Below the pieces are notes generated by a model. It was not told the DNA's origin and ran no database searches. It saw only the letters and a list, made by a program, of their open reading frames with translations. Below are positions 25,857-33,942 of a DNA stretch of 64,000 bases, piece by piece; the first letter of the stretch is position 1; every line of letters begins with the position of its first letter. The position numbers were made by a program, and so were the translations under genes. This DNA is from Bacillus sp. USDA818B3_A (lineage in GTDB: Bacteria; Bacillota; Bacilli; Bacillales; Cytobacillaceae), in the NCBI RefSeq assembly GCF_009928415.1, contig NZ_JAABNN010000018.1, positions 47,754 to 111,753 on the forward strand, written 5' to 3'.

Positions 25857-27380
25857 ATGGATAAAATTAAAGAAAATAGTGTTTTTATCATTTCTTTATT
25901 GCTGACCCTTATTTTTATTATCTGGGGCGTTTTCTTTACAAATAATCTCACGAAGGTCACCAATGCCGTTTATAATGGTTCAATTGATTATCTCGGCTGG
26001 GTTTATCTCGGTGCCACTCTATTCTTCGTCATTTTTTCGATCTATTTATTTTTCTCAAGATATGGAAATATCCGACTCGGCAGGAAAACTGACACACCTG
26101 ATTTCTCTACTGCCTCATGGCTGTCCATGCTATTTGGCGCTGGTATGGGTGTTGGTATTGTTTACTGGAGTGTCGCCGAACCAGTAACCCACTACACTGC
26201 CCCTCCGTATGGAAAAGGATATACTGTTGACGCAGCGAACACCGCTATGAAATTTACATTTTTTCATTGGGGACTGCACCCATGGGCAATCTACACCGTT
26301 ATTGGGTTAACCCTTGCCTTTTTTCAATATAATAAAAGGCTTCCTGCAGCGATCAGTTCTGCATTCTATCCTATTTTGGGCGAAAGGATTTACGGTCCGA
26401 TTGGCAAAACAATCGATATTCTGTCTATCTTTGCAACAGTCTTCGGTATTGCCACTTCATTGGGGCTCGGGGCCATGCAGGTTACTGCAGGCATGCATGA
26501 CATATTCGGCATTCCCAATACGTTATTAATACAACTGATTGTCATCCTGGTTGCAACAGTCCTTTTTATCATCTCTCTTAATACGGGCTTGGAAAAAGGA
26601 ATAAAGTTCTTATCTAACGCAGCTATCATCTTTTCAGTGGCCATTCTTGTACTAATTATGCTCGTCGGACCAGCATTAACGGTTATTAAGGTTTTTTTCA
26701 ATACAATGGGACTATATTTAAGTGATTTTTTACAAATGAGTTTACGAATAAGTCCCTTTGGAGAGGGCGAACAATGGATTGCTTCATGGACCTTGTTTTA
26801 CTGGGCCTGGTGGATTGCCTGGGCTCCATTCGTCGGCATGTTCATTGCCCGGGTTTCAAGGGGGAGGACCATCAAGGAGTTTGTGATTGGTGTATTGGTT
26901 GTTCCCACACTTGGAACATGTCTGTGGATGTCCGTGTTTGGCGGCTCAGCACTTGATCTTGTTCAAAATCCCGAAAATCGCGATTTGGCAAAACATATCG
27001 CCGAAAATATAAACTTGTCTATCTTTATATTCTTCGACCATCTTCCATTAAGCACCTTATTAAGCATTTTAGGTTTTGCCGTGGTAGCTATTTATTATAT
27101 AACTGTTGCCGATACTGCGACTTTTGTATTGGGGATGTTAAGTGAAGGCGGAACGCTTAATCCTTCTAACAAAATAAAAATGACTTGGGGTGTCATCCAA
27201 TCTGCCTTATCTGCTGTTTTGCTGCTCGCCGGCGGTTTGGATGTATTACAAACCGCTTCTATCGCTGCTGCTCTTCCTTTTGCCATTATCATGCTTGCCA
27301 TGTGCTATTCCTTACTGGCAGGATTAAAAAAGGAAGCTGAAATGCAAAGAGGCAATAATCGGAGCACGAGGCCTCATTAA
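25857..27380 (+). CDS. opuD: Glycine betaine transporter, BCCT family
   Basis: 507 residues with 12 predicted membrane helices. BCCT signature residues: GMGVGIVYWSVAEP, FHWGLHPWAIY and the tryptophan-rich WTLFYWAWWIAWAPFVG that forms the aromatic box for trimethylammonium. It imports glycine betaine or related osmoprotectants with sodium. The AGGAGG site lies 6 bases before the ATG. The name OpuD is by resemblance to the Bacillus protein; a choline or carnitine carrier is also possible. Confidence 0.86.
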   Translation: MDKIKENSVFIISLLLTLIFIIWGVFFTNNLTKVTNAVYNGSIDYLGWVYLGATLFFVIFSIYLFFSRYGNIRLGRKTDTPDFSTASWLSMLFGAGMGVGIVYWSVAEPVTHYTAPPYGKGYTVDAANTAMKFTFFHWGLHPWAIYTVIGLTLAFFQYNKRLPAAISSAFYPILGERIYGPIGKTIDILSIFATVFGIATSLGLGAMQVTAGMHDIFGIPNTLLIQLIVILVATVLFIISLNTGLEKGIKFLSNAAIIFSVAILVLIMLVGPALTVIKVFFNTMGLYLSDFLQMSLRISPFGEGEQWIASWTLFYWAWWIAWAPFVGMFIARVSRGRTIKEFVIGVLVVPTLGTCLWMSVFGGSALDLVQNPENRDLAKHIAENINLSIFIFFDHLPLSTLLSILGFAVVAIYYITVADTATFVLGMLSEGGTLNPSNKIKMTWGVIQSALSAVLLLAGGLDVLQTASIAAALPFAIIMLAMCYSLLAGLKKEAEMQRGNNRSTRPH

Positions 27381-27389
27381 TAGTAATAA

Positions 27390-27427
27390 AGACCTTCCTG
27401 ATCTGTCATTGATTTGGAAGGTTTTTG
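27390..27427 (+). terminator. opuD terminator
   Basis: ACCTTCC/GGAAGGT stem with a large loop followed by TTTTTGT. Confidence 0.6.
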
Positions 27428-27488
27428 TATAACAGTCTTCGGTGATAATCTTTTCTCATGTAAAAGGACGTTAGGAGATGATTGACTA

Positions 27489-28715
27489 ATGAAAAAAAGC
27501 ATGATTGCCTTTCTAACTTGTCTATCTATGACAGCGGCTCCCTATTCAGCTGCAGGACAGTCACTTCAAAGTGTTGAGGTAAAATACAGACAAACCACCT
27601 TACGTCCGCTCTCGACAGAAGTAATGGTCATTGCTCATCGAGGGGCTTCTGCCTACGGACCAGAAAATACGCTGGCAGCCTATAAGCAGGCGATTCTGAT
27701 GAAGGCCGATTATGTGGAACTGGACTTGCAAATGACGAGGGATGGCCAATTGATTGCCATGCATGATGAAACACTGGAGAGAACCACCAATGCAAAAGAA
27801 CTTTTTCCCAATCGTGCACCTTGGCAGGTAAAGGATTTTACACTCCAAGAAATTCGCCGGCTTGATGCAGGTTCTTGGTTTAATAGCGCTTATCCGGATC
27901 AGGCGAATAGCGAATACAACAATCAACATGTCCCAACCCTTGGAGAAGCAATCGACTTAATCAAACAACAAGGGAATGGAAAAACCGGAATTTACATAGA
28001 AACAAAAGCACCAGGCCTTTACCCTGGGATGGAAGAGAAAATAATTAATGCCTTAAGAGAAATGAATGTCCTCTCTCAGGAAAAACTTTTCATCGAATCA
28101 TTCAGTGAGGGAAGCCTTCGTAAATTAAAGTACCTCGCCCCTGACGTCAAGCTGATTCAGCTTTATAAAGGAAGTATGCTGGCAGGCAAGAATCTGTCCC
28201 AGGAATTTAAACGAGTCTCTGCCTATGCATCGGGTGTTGGTCCCAGCAAGGAACTTGTAGGGCGAAGACTGATAAAGGCCGCTCACCAGAATTACCTATT
28301 GGTCCACCCATGGACGGTCAATTCCGAGGACGATATGGTATTCTTGCTAGCACTGGGTGTGGATGGTCAATTCACCAATCATACAGACCAGCTGGTCCAT
28401 TTACTGGAGAGGCCGTTTATTTCACATGGAGTCTCTAACGGCGAGGTAACTGACGCCTCCGCGGTCCTATGGGCTCGTACCAATGGAAACACAAGAGTAC
28501 AATTTGAAATTTCTACTGACAGTAGTTTTAAACAGAACATACATATCAAGACCAGTTCAGCCGATGATAAGCATGATTTTATAGTAAGTGTACAATTTAC
28601 TGGGTTAAAATCTGATACAAAGTACTATTTCCGGGCCCGGGCCCTCTCTAGTCAATATACTGTGACCGGTTCGTTTCAAACAAAGAAGCACAGTGACGGT
28701 TCAAATGCTTCTTAA
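27489..28715 (+). CDS. Secreted glycerophosphodiester phosphodiesterase with PhoD-N-like C-terminal domain
   Basis: 408 residues. Signal peptide about 1-22 (MKKSMIAFLT... AAG). GDPD domain about 45-310 with catalytic and metal residues in VIAHRGASAYGPENT (His50, Arg51, Glu59), ELDLQMT and MHDETLERTT (His92). It would release glycerol-3-phosphate from lipid- or teichoic-acid-derived diesters outside the cell. Residues about 312-398 (FISHGVSNGEVTDASAVLWAR ... FTGLKSDTKYYFRARALSS) resemble the Ig-like N-terminal domain of PhoD phosphatases, an unusual place for it. It probably has an adhesive or positioning role. Confidence 0.82.
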   Translation: MKKSMIAFLTCLSMTAAPYSAAGQSLQSVEVKYRQTTLRPLSTEVMVIAHRGASAYGPENTLAAYKQAILMKADYVELDLQMTRDGQLIAMHDETLERTTNAKELFPNRAPWQVKDFTLQEIRRLDAGSWFNSAYPDQANSEYNNQHVPTLGEAIDLIKQQGNGKTGIYIETKAPGLYPGMEEKIINALREMNVLSQEKLFIESFSEGSLRKLKYLAPDVKLIQLYKGSMLAGKNLSQEFKRVSAYASGVGPSKELVGRRLIKAAHQNYLLVHPWTVNSEDDMVFLLALGVDGQFTNHTDQLVHLLERPFISHGVSNGEVTDASAVLWARTNGNTRVQFEISTDSSFKQNIHIKTSSADDKHDFIVSVQFTGLKSDTKYYFRARALSSQYTVTGSFQTKKHSDGSNAS

Positions 28716-28743
28716 AGCAGAAGAACCATCCCTGTGCTTCTTT
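28682..28743. terminator. Bidirectional terminator overlapping the GDPD gene end
   Basis: 12-bp outer stem AAAGAAGCACAG/CTGTGCTTCTTT with an inner GGTTC/GAACC pair. It lies between convergent genes and overlaps the last codons of the GDPD gene. Confidence 0.7.
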
Positions 28744-28759
28744 TATTTCAGGCTGATGA

Positions 28760-29959
28760 TTAGATAATTCGTGCTGTAACGATTCCTTCAATTTGGTTGA
28801 TTTTTTCTGACAAACCAGGAATCACATCACCGTTTACTTTATCTTCAATGTCAATCATTGTATATGCGTAGTCACCGCGGCTTCTGTTCACCATGTCAGC
28901 GATGTTTAGATTGTAGCTGGAGATCGCTGATGTGATCTGACCCACCATGTTTGGAATATTGCGGTGGAATGCTGCGACACGTCGTTTTCCTGTGTAAGGA
29001 AGTTCAGCATTTGGGAAATTGACTGAGTTTTTGATGTTTCCTGTTTCTAATAGTTCCTTCACTTGACGAGCTGCCATAATGGCACAGTTTTCCTCAGACT
29101 CTGCTGTAGAAGCTCCAAGATGAGGAATAGAAATCGTGTTTTTCATTTTTAATACTGTTTCATTCGGGAAGTCTGTAATATACCTGCCAACGCTGCCTTC
29201 TTCTAATGCCACAGCCATGTCCACTTCATTTACTAACTCACCACGTGAGAAATTAAGAATTTGAACACCCGGCTTCATAATGCTGAATGCCTTTTGGTTA
29301 AACATGCCTTTTGTATCATTGGTTAATGGTACGTGGACAGTAATATAATCTGACTCTGCAAACAATTGTTCAATTGTCATCGCACGCTGTACATTTCGAG
29401 ACAAGTTCCATGCTGTATCAACTGAAATGAATGGGTCAAACCCGATTACATCCATATCTAAATCAAGGGCATCATTCGCTACAAGTGCACCAATTGCACC
29501 TAAACCGATTATACCAAGCGTTTTTCCTTTGATTTCTTTTCCAACAAATTGTTTCTTTCCTGCTTCAACAAGCTTTGGCACCTGTTCGCCTTCACCCACT
29601 AGCGTTTTTGTCCAAGCCACACCATCAAAAAGGTTACGAGAAGATGAAATTAAAGAAGTTAAGACCATCTCTTTTACCGCATTCGCATTCGCACCAGGTG
29701 TATTAAAGACAACAATCCCTTGCTCTGTGCATTTTTCAACCGGAATGTTATTAACACCGGCCCCAGCACGTGCGATCGCTTTTAAATTAGTGCCGAATTC
29801 AAGTGAATGCATATTAAAACTGCGGACAACAATTGCATCGGGATTTTCACTGTCATTATCAATAGTAAAATTTCCTTTATTAAATACCTTTAGGCCGCTT
29901 TCTGCGATATTGTTTAATGTTTTAATAGTCTTCACGTTGTCTATAACTAGTGTGCTCAT
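28760..29959 (-). CDS. serA: D-3-phosphoglycerate dehydrogenase
   Basis: 399 residues: D-isomer 2-hydroxyacid dehydrogenase with NAD motif GLGAIGALVANDAL near 150, catalytic Arg in NFSRGELV, Glu region, and His in SIPHLGAST; C-terminal ACT domain about 325-399. First step of serine synthesis from 3-phosphoglycerate. It lacks the extra intervening domain of the long SerA form. GAGGTAG precedes the ATG. The leader carries a ZTP riboswitch with a terminator, tying serine/one-carbon supply to ZTP. Confidence 0.88.
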   Translation of the reverse strand: MSTLVIDNVKTIKTLNNIAESGLKVFNKGNFTIDNDSENPDAIVVRSFNMHSLEFGTNLKAIARAGAGVNNIPVEKCTEQGIVVFNTPGANANAVKEMVLTSLISSSRNLFDGVAWTKTLVGEGEQVPKLVEAGKKQFVGKEIKGKTLGIIGLGAIGALVANDALDLDMDVIGFDPFISVDTAWNLSRNVQRAMTIEQLFAESDYITVHVPLTNDTKGMFNQKAFSIMKPGVQILNFSRGELVNEVDMAVALEEGSVGRYITDFPNETVLKMKNTISIPHLGASTAESEENCAIMAARQVKELLETGNIKNSVNFPNAELPYTGKRRVAAFHRNIPNMVGQITSAISSYNLNIADMVNRSRGDYAYTMIDIEDKVNGDVIPGLSEKINQIEGIVTARII

Positions 29960-30076
29960 CTTGTCTACCTCACTTTAGATATAATAGTTTTTTATATTCT
30001 TAATTAACTCTTGATTCGCCAGTACGATGAATGACCTCTTACAAAATGATGGAAGATCGCCTCCTAATATATAGAA

Positions 30077-30110
30077 AGAGGTAAGGGATCCTTCTTCCTC
30101 CCTTACCTCT
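30077..30110 (-). terminator. ZTP riboswitch expression-platform terminator
   Basis: Perfect 12-bp stem (30077-30088 with 30099-30110) immediately after the aptamer on the minus strand, followed by TTCTATAT. Its 5' arm directly abuts the aptamer's conserved GCCTGGGC end, as expected for a riboswitch platform. Confidence 0.75.
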
Positions 30111-30180
30111 GCCCAGGCGAACGGCTCCGACACTATGTGCTCCCCCACGGTTTTCCGTGTTTCGCCAGTCACACATAGCC
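30108..30180 (-). promoter_or_regulatory. ZTP (pfl) riboswitch aptamer before serA
   Basis: On the minus strand the leader shows the two conserved ZTP-riboswitch halves: TGACTGGCGAAA, a helix ACGGAAAACCGT, then GGGGGAGCAC, and 3' CCGTTCGCCTGGGCA. High ZTP would disrupt the following terminator and turn serA on when 10-formyl-tetrahydrofolate is short. Confidence 0.85.
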
Positions 30181-30196
30181 TTTTAAATTTATTTGT

Positions 30197-30225
30197 ATTT
30201 TAACAAATATTCTAATACTTTTCAA
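30197..30225 (-). promoter_or_regulatory. serA promoter
   Basis: Minus-strand -35 TTGAAA (30220-30225) and -10 TAAAAT (30197-30202) with a 17-base spacer, just upstream of the aptamer. Confidence 0.6.
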
Positions 30226-30298
30226 TTATAAAATAAACGTCAAAAAATGGTATCTTGTTACAACTTTTCAAAATTCGCAGTGGGCTTTTAGTCTTGGA

Positions 30299-31465
30299 CT
30301 ATTTTTTAATCATATCAAAAACTTGCTCAACATCCTTATCGCCGCGTCCGGATAAATTCACCACCAACACATCATCAGCTTGTAATTCTGCAGCTAGTTT
30401 GACAGCATAGGCGACTGCATGTGAACTTTCCAATGCTGGAATAATCCCTTCTGTCTTACTTAGTAAAAGAAAAGCCTCTAAAGCTTCTTGTCCCGTAACC
30501 GTTACATACTCGCCTCTTCCACTTGTCTTTAAGTAGCTGTGTTCTGGTCCTACACCAGGATAATCCAGACCGGCTGCAATCGAGTAGGTTGGTTTAGGTT
30601 CTCCGTTTTCATCTAATAATGTCAAACATTTAAATCCATGAATGACAGCTGGAACGCCTTCACTTAGGGTTGGGGCTTCCGCTGGTTCTACCCCAATAAG
30701 GCGGACATCCTTTTCGTCTATATAGTGGGCAAATGCTCCAATCGCGTTGCTTCCACCGCCTGCACAGGCGATGACGGCAGTCGGCAGCTTGCCTTCTTTT
30801 TCAAGGATCTGGCGTTTGGATTCTTCACTAATGATTGCCTGGAAATGTTTGACCATGGTTGGGTACGGATGAGGTCCAACAGCTGAACCCAATAAATAAA
30901 AAGTATTTTTATAGTTTTGGACTAAATCCCCTAAAGCTTCATCAACCGCATCCTTTAGGCGTCCTTGCCCTTTTGAAACAGGTATTACCTTTGCGCCAAG
31001 TAATTCCATCCGAAAAACGTTCAGTGCTTGTCGTTCGGTGTCAAGCTTACCCATATAGATGACACATTCCATCCCAAACATCGCACACGCCGTAGCCGTC
31101 GCCACGCCATGCTGGCCTGCCCCGGTTTCCGCAATAATCCGCTTAACGCCCATTCGTTTGGCTAATAAAATCTGCCCGATGGCATTATTGATTTTGTGGG
31201 CTCCAGTATGGTTTAAATCTTCCCGCTTCAAGTAGATTTTCGCTCCTCCTACTCTTGCAGTCAAATTCCCGGCAAATGTGAGAGGGTTTTCCCGGCCAAT
31301 ATATTCTTTTAAATAATAATTATATTCTTCGATAAACTCAGGATCATCCTTATACCGCAAAAATTGTTCTTCCAATACGTTCATGACAGTCTGTAAATCC
31401 TCAGGAACAAAACTGCCTCCAAACTCACCAAAATAACCTTTGACCTCAGTATTTACTTTCTCCAT
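30299..31465 (-). CDS. trpB: Tryptophan synthase beta chain (stand-alone copy)
   Basis: 388 residues of the TrpB1 type: N-terminal GYFGEFGGSFVPE, PLP Lys91 in HTGAHKINNA, catalytic Glu113 in AETGAGQHG, phosphate-binding GGGSNAIG. It condenses indole with serine to tryptophan. No trpA or other trp genes are nearby. It is directly upstream of the serA leader on the same strand, so a serine-linked role or indole salvage is plausible (inference). GGAG before ATG supports the start. Confidence 0.93.
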   Translation of the reverse strand: MEKVNTEVKGYFGEFGGSFVPEDLQTVMNVLEEQFLRYKDDPEFIEEYNYYLKEYIGRENPLTFAGNLTARVGGAKIYLKREDLNHTGAHKINNAIGQILLAKRMGVKRIIAETGAGQHGVATATACAMFGMECVIYMGKLDTERQALNVFRMELLGAKVIPVSKGQGRLKDAVDEALGDLVQNYKNTFYLLGSAVGPHPYPTMVKHFQAIISEESKRQILEKEGKLPTAVIACAGGGSNAIGAFAHYIDEKDVRLIGVEPAEAPTLSEGVPAVIHGFKCLTLLDENGEPKPTYSIAAGLDYPGVGPEHSYLKTSGRGEYVTVTGQEALEAFLLLSKTEGIIPALESSHAVAYAVKLAAELQADDVLVVNLSGRGDKDVEQVFDMIKK

Positions 31466-31739
31466 GATCTCCTCGTCTCCTTCGAATCTATCTCTTAGCT
31501 CAGCAGAATAATAAATTAGAATATTCTAACTTTTATTTTATCACTATACTACTATCATGGGAACTATTTCGATAGTATTTTTAACCATTAACTTTTTATA
31601 CCTTTTTAAATCCCAATTAAAGGTGTTTTAACTAATGTGTCGTTTCTTGGTATAATGAATAATAAGGTGAAGCAGCAAACTACTCGGGGTGATTATTTTT
31701 TTCAGAAAAACTTGAGGTGAAGATGAAATAGAAAATTTA

Positions 31740-32711
31740 ATGTTTGATGTCGCTTTGGGTATTACTCCCCAAAAAGAACCGGCTTATATATATACCTACG
31801 CCTATTCAGAAGATGAACGTTCTTTATGTGCGTTGGAAATGCGCTCATTATTTGGTGAGATGTCTCAATCTAACGTCTTGGAAAGCTTTGTAAAAATTGA
31901 TCCAAATCGCAGCCCTTTTATTAAGGAAAGAATTACAGTAACTTATACGGCGGAAAGCCTTGAGGAACTTTTTTTACAGGTAGAAACTTTACAGCTATGC
32001 GGAGCTACGTTTAAAGTCACTTATGTAAAAAATAATGGTCAGACCAAAAGTGAAAAGGCAGGCTTCGAGAAACGGCGTTCAATTGAACGTGAGATTGGAT
32101 TACACATCCATGGTAAAGCAGATCTTCGTCAACCTGATCGATGGTTTGGTGTCATGAATGTTAACGGACGATGGGTATTTGGGGAGTATCTGAAAAGTGA
32201 GTCCGTTTGGTTTCGACATCAAAAAAAGCCAAATGGGTACTCGACTGCACTCAATACGCGTGTTGCTAGAGCAGTAGTAAATATTGCTATCCCAAATCCA
32301 TCTGGAATTAAGGCCATCGATCCTTGCTGTGGTATTGGTACGGTCCTAGTTGAAGCCCGGTCCATGGGAATTAATATGGTGGGAAGCGATCGAAATCAAT
32401 TGATTCTCCCTGGGGCACGAGAAAACATGGCATATTTTGGTCTTACTGGTGAAATAACCGAAAGAGATATTCGCGATATCACCAATCATTATGATGTCGC
32501 CATTATTGATTTACCCTATAATTTGTGTTCAGTAATAACTGCAGAAGAACAGCTGGAAATACTCCAAAGTGCTCGTAGGTTTGCAACCAGAGTAGTCGTG
32601 GTCACTGTTGAACCCATAGATGAAATCCTAATAAATGCAAGATTTTCAATTATTGATCGAGCTGTTGCAAAAAAGGGGTTATTTATTCGAGAAGTGCTTG
32701 TATGTAATTGA
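31740..32711 (+). CDS. TRM11-like class I methyltransferase (putative RNA guanine-N2 type)
   Basis: 323 residues. C-terminal Rossmann methyltransferase with SAM motif DPCCGIG (194-200) and catalytic-type DLPY (257-260), as in the TRM11/UPF0020 N2-guanine tRNA methyltransferases. The N-terminal half (YIYTYAYSEDERSLCALEMRSLF) looks like a THUMP-related RNA-binding region. No ribosome binding site stands directly before the ATG at 31740; GAGGTG at 31714-31719 is about 20 bases away and fits an in-frame ATA at 31728, so the true start is uncertain. The RlmN-like gene follows 91 bases later. Confidence 0.72.
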   Translation: MFDVALGITPQKEPAYIYTYAYSEDERSLCALEMRSLFGEMSQSNVLESFVKIDPNRSPFIKERITVTYTAESLEELFLQVETLQLCGATFKVTYVKNNGQTKSEKAGFEKRRSIEREIGLHIHGKADLRQPDRWFGVMNVNGRWVFGEYLKSESVWFRHQKKPNGYSTALNTRVARAVVNIAIPNPSGIKAIDPCCGIGTVLVEARSMGINMVGSDRNQLILPGARENMAYFGLTGEITERDIRDITNHYDVAIIDLPYNLCSVITAEEQLEILQSARRFATRVVVVTVEPIDEILINARFSIIDRAVAKKGLFIREVLVCN

Positions 32712-32802
32712 TTGATTGGGCTCAATTAGAGTCTATTCATTTTGCTATAAGTAATCTGAGTGTAATAAGGTAAGTTTTATCGTTAAGAAATGAGGAGAAT
32801 GT

Positions 32803-33861
32803 ATGAAAAAAGAGTCGATATATGGATTAACTATAGATCAATTGACAGCATGGCTAATGGAACACGGTCATAAAAAGTCAAGGGCTCAACAAGTTTGGGA
32901 ATATCTTTATCGAAAACGTGTAACAGCTTTCTCGGATATGACAGATGTAAATCAAGCTTGTGTTCAATTACTGTCAGAGAACTTCGCCATTCATACTTTA
33001 CAGGAGCATATTAAGCAAGAATCTGCCGATGGAACGATTAAATTCTTGTTTAAATTGCAGGATGGCAACTTAATTGAAACAGTTTTAATGCGCCAAAAAT
33101 ATGGTCTTTCGGTTTGTGTAACCACGCAAGTAGGCTGTAATATAGGATGCAGTTTTTGCGCGAGCGGTCTATTAGCGAAAAGCCGCGATTTATCCAGCGG
33201 AGAAATTGTCGAGCAGATTATGAATGTCCAACTGCATCTCGACAAAAAAGGTCAAGAAGAAATGGTGAGTCATGTGGTAGTGATGGGTATTGGTGAACCA
33301 TTTGATAATTTTGAGAACCTATTGGACTTTATTAAGGTGATCAAAGATGATAAAGGGCTTGCCATTGCTGCTAGACGGATTACCGTATCAACCAGTGGTC
33401 TTGCCGACAAGATTATTGAATTCACGGATTTACATCTGCAGGTAAACCTGGCCGTCTCCTTACATGCACCAAATAATGAGCTTCGTACTCGTATTATGAA
33501 AATAAACCGTGCCATTCCCATTGAAAAACTCATGAAGGCGATGGAGTATTATATCGAAAAAACAAATCGTCGAATTACGATTGAGTATATTCTGTTGAGG
33601 GAAGTAAATGATCATAAGCAAGAAGCCGAGCAGCTTGCCTCACTTCTTCATCCTCTAGGACAACAGGTCTATGTGAACTTAATTCCCTATAATCCAGTGG
33701 ATGAACATAGTCAATATCAAAGAAGTGAACAGGAGTCAGTTCTCTCGTTTTATGATACGTTGAAAAAAGGCGGTATTAATTGCAAAATCCGCCAAGAACA
33801 TGGAACAGACATCGATGCTGCGTGCGGACAGTTAAGAAGCAAACAAATTAGAAAAGTATAA
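32803..33861 (+). CDS. rlmN: RlmN/Cfr-family radical SAM rRNA adenosine methyltransferase
   Basis: 352 residues. Radical-SAM cluster cysteines Cys112, Cys116, Cys119 in GCNIGCSFC, mechanistic C-terminal Cys341 in DIDAACGQL, GIGEPFDN motif and SLHAPNNELR. These enzymes methylate C2 of A2503 in 23S rRNA (RlmN also A37 in some tRNAs). Overall sequence is RlmN-like, with the QVGC and MGIGEP motifs of RlmN rather than Cfr. The usual Bacillus rlmN context (prpC, prkC, def) is absent, so this could be a second paralogue. AGGAG precedes the ATG. It pairs with an RNA methyltransferase-like gene upstream. Confidence 0.85.
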   Translation: MKKESIYGLTIDQLTAWLMEHGHKKSRAQQVWEYLYRKRVTAFSDMTDVNQACVQLLSENFAIHTLQEHIKQESADGTIKFLFKLQDGNLIETVLMRQKYGLSVCVTTQVGCNIGCSFCASGLLAKSRDLSSGEIVEQIMNVQLHLDKKGQEEMVSHVVVMGIGEPFDNFENLLDFIKVIKDDKGLAIAARRITVSTSGLADKIIEFTDLHLQVNLAVSLHAPNNELRTRIMKINRAIPIEKLMKAMEYYIEKTNRRITIEYILLREVNDHKQEAEQLASLLHPLGQQVYVNLIPYNPVDEHSQYQRSEQESVLSFYDTLKKGGINCKIRQEHGTDIDAACGQLRSKQIRKV

Positions 33862-33874
33862 GCTCAGAAATTTT

Positions 33875-33912
33875 AAAAGAAGGTACCTAAAGATTTTTAG
33901 ATACCTTCTTTT
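33875..33912. terminator. Bidirectional terminator between rlmN and fabF
   Basis: Long stem AAAGAAGGTA...TACCTTCTTT with internal CTAAA/TTTAG pairing, followed by T residues on the plus strand. Confidence 0.8.
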
Positions 33913-33942
33913 TTTACCTTTTCCTAGAGGACCCATCTATTG

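Noticed and set aside
26390..26701. 103-residue minus-strand ORF inside opuD
   Set aside because: Antisense shadow of a well-conserved membrane protein gene.
29975..30172. 65-residue ORF upstream of serA
   Set aside because: It coincides with the ZTP riboswitch and its terminator; the conserved RNA explains the sequence better than a protein.
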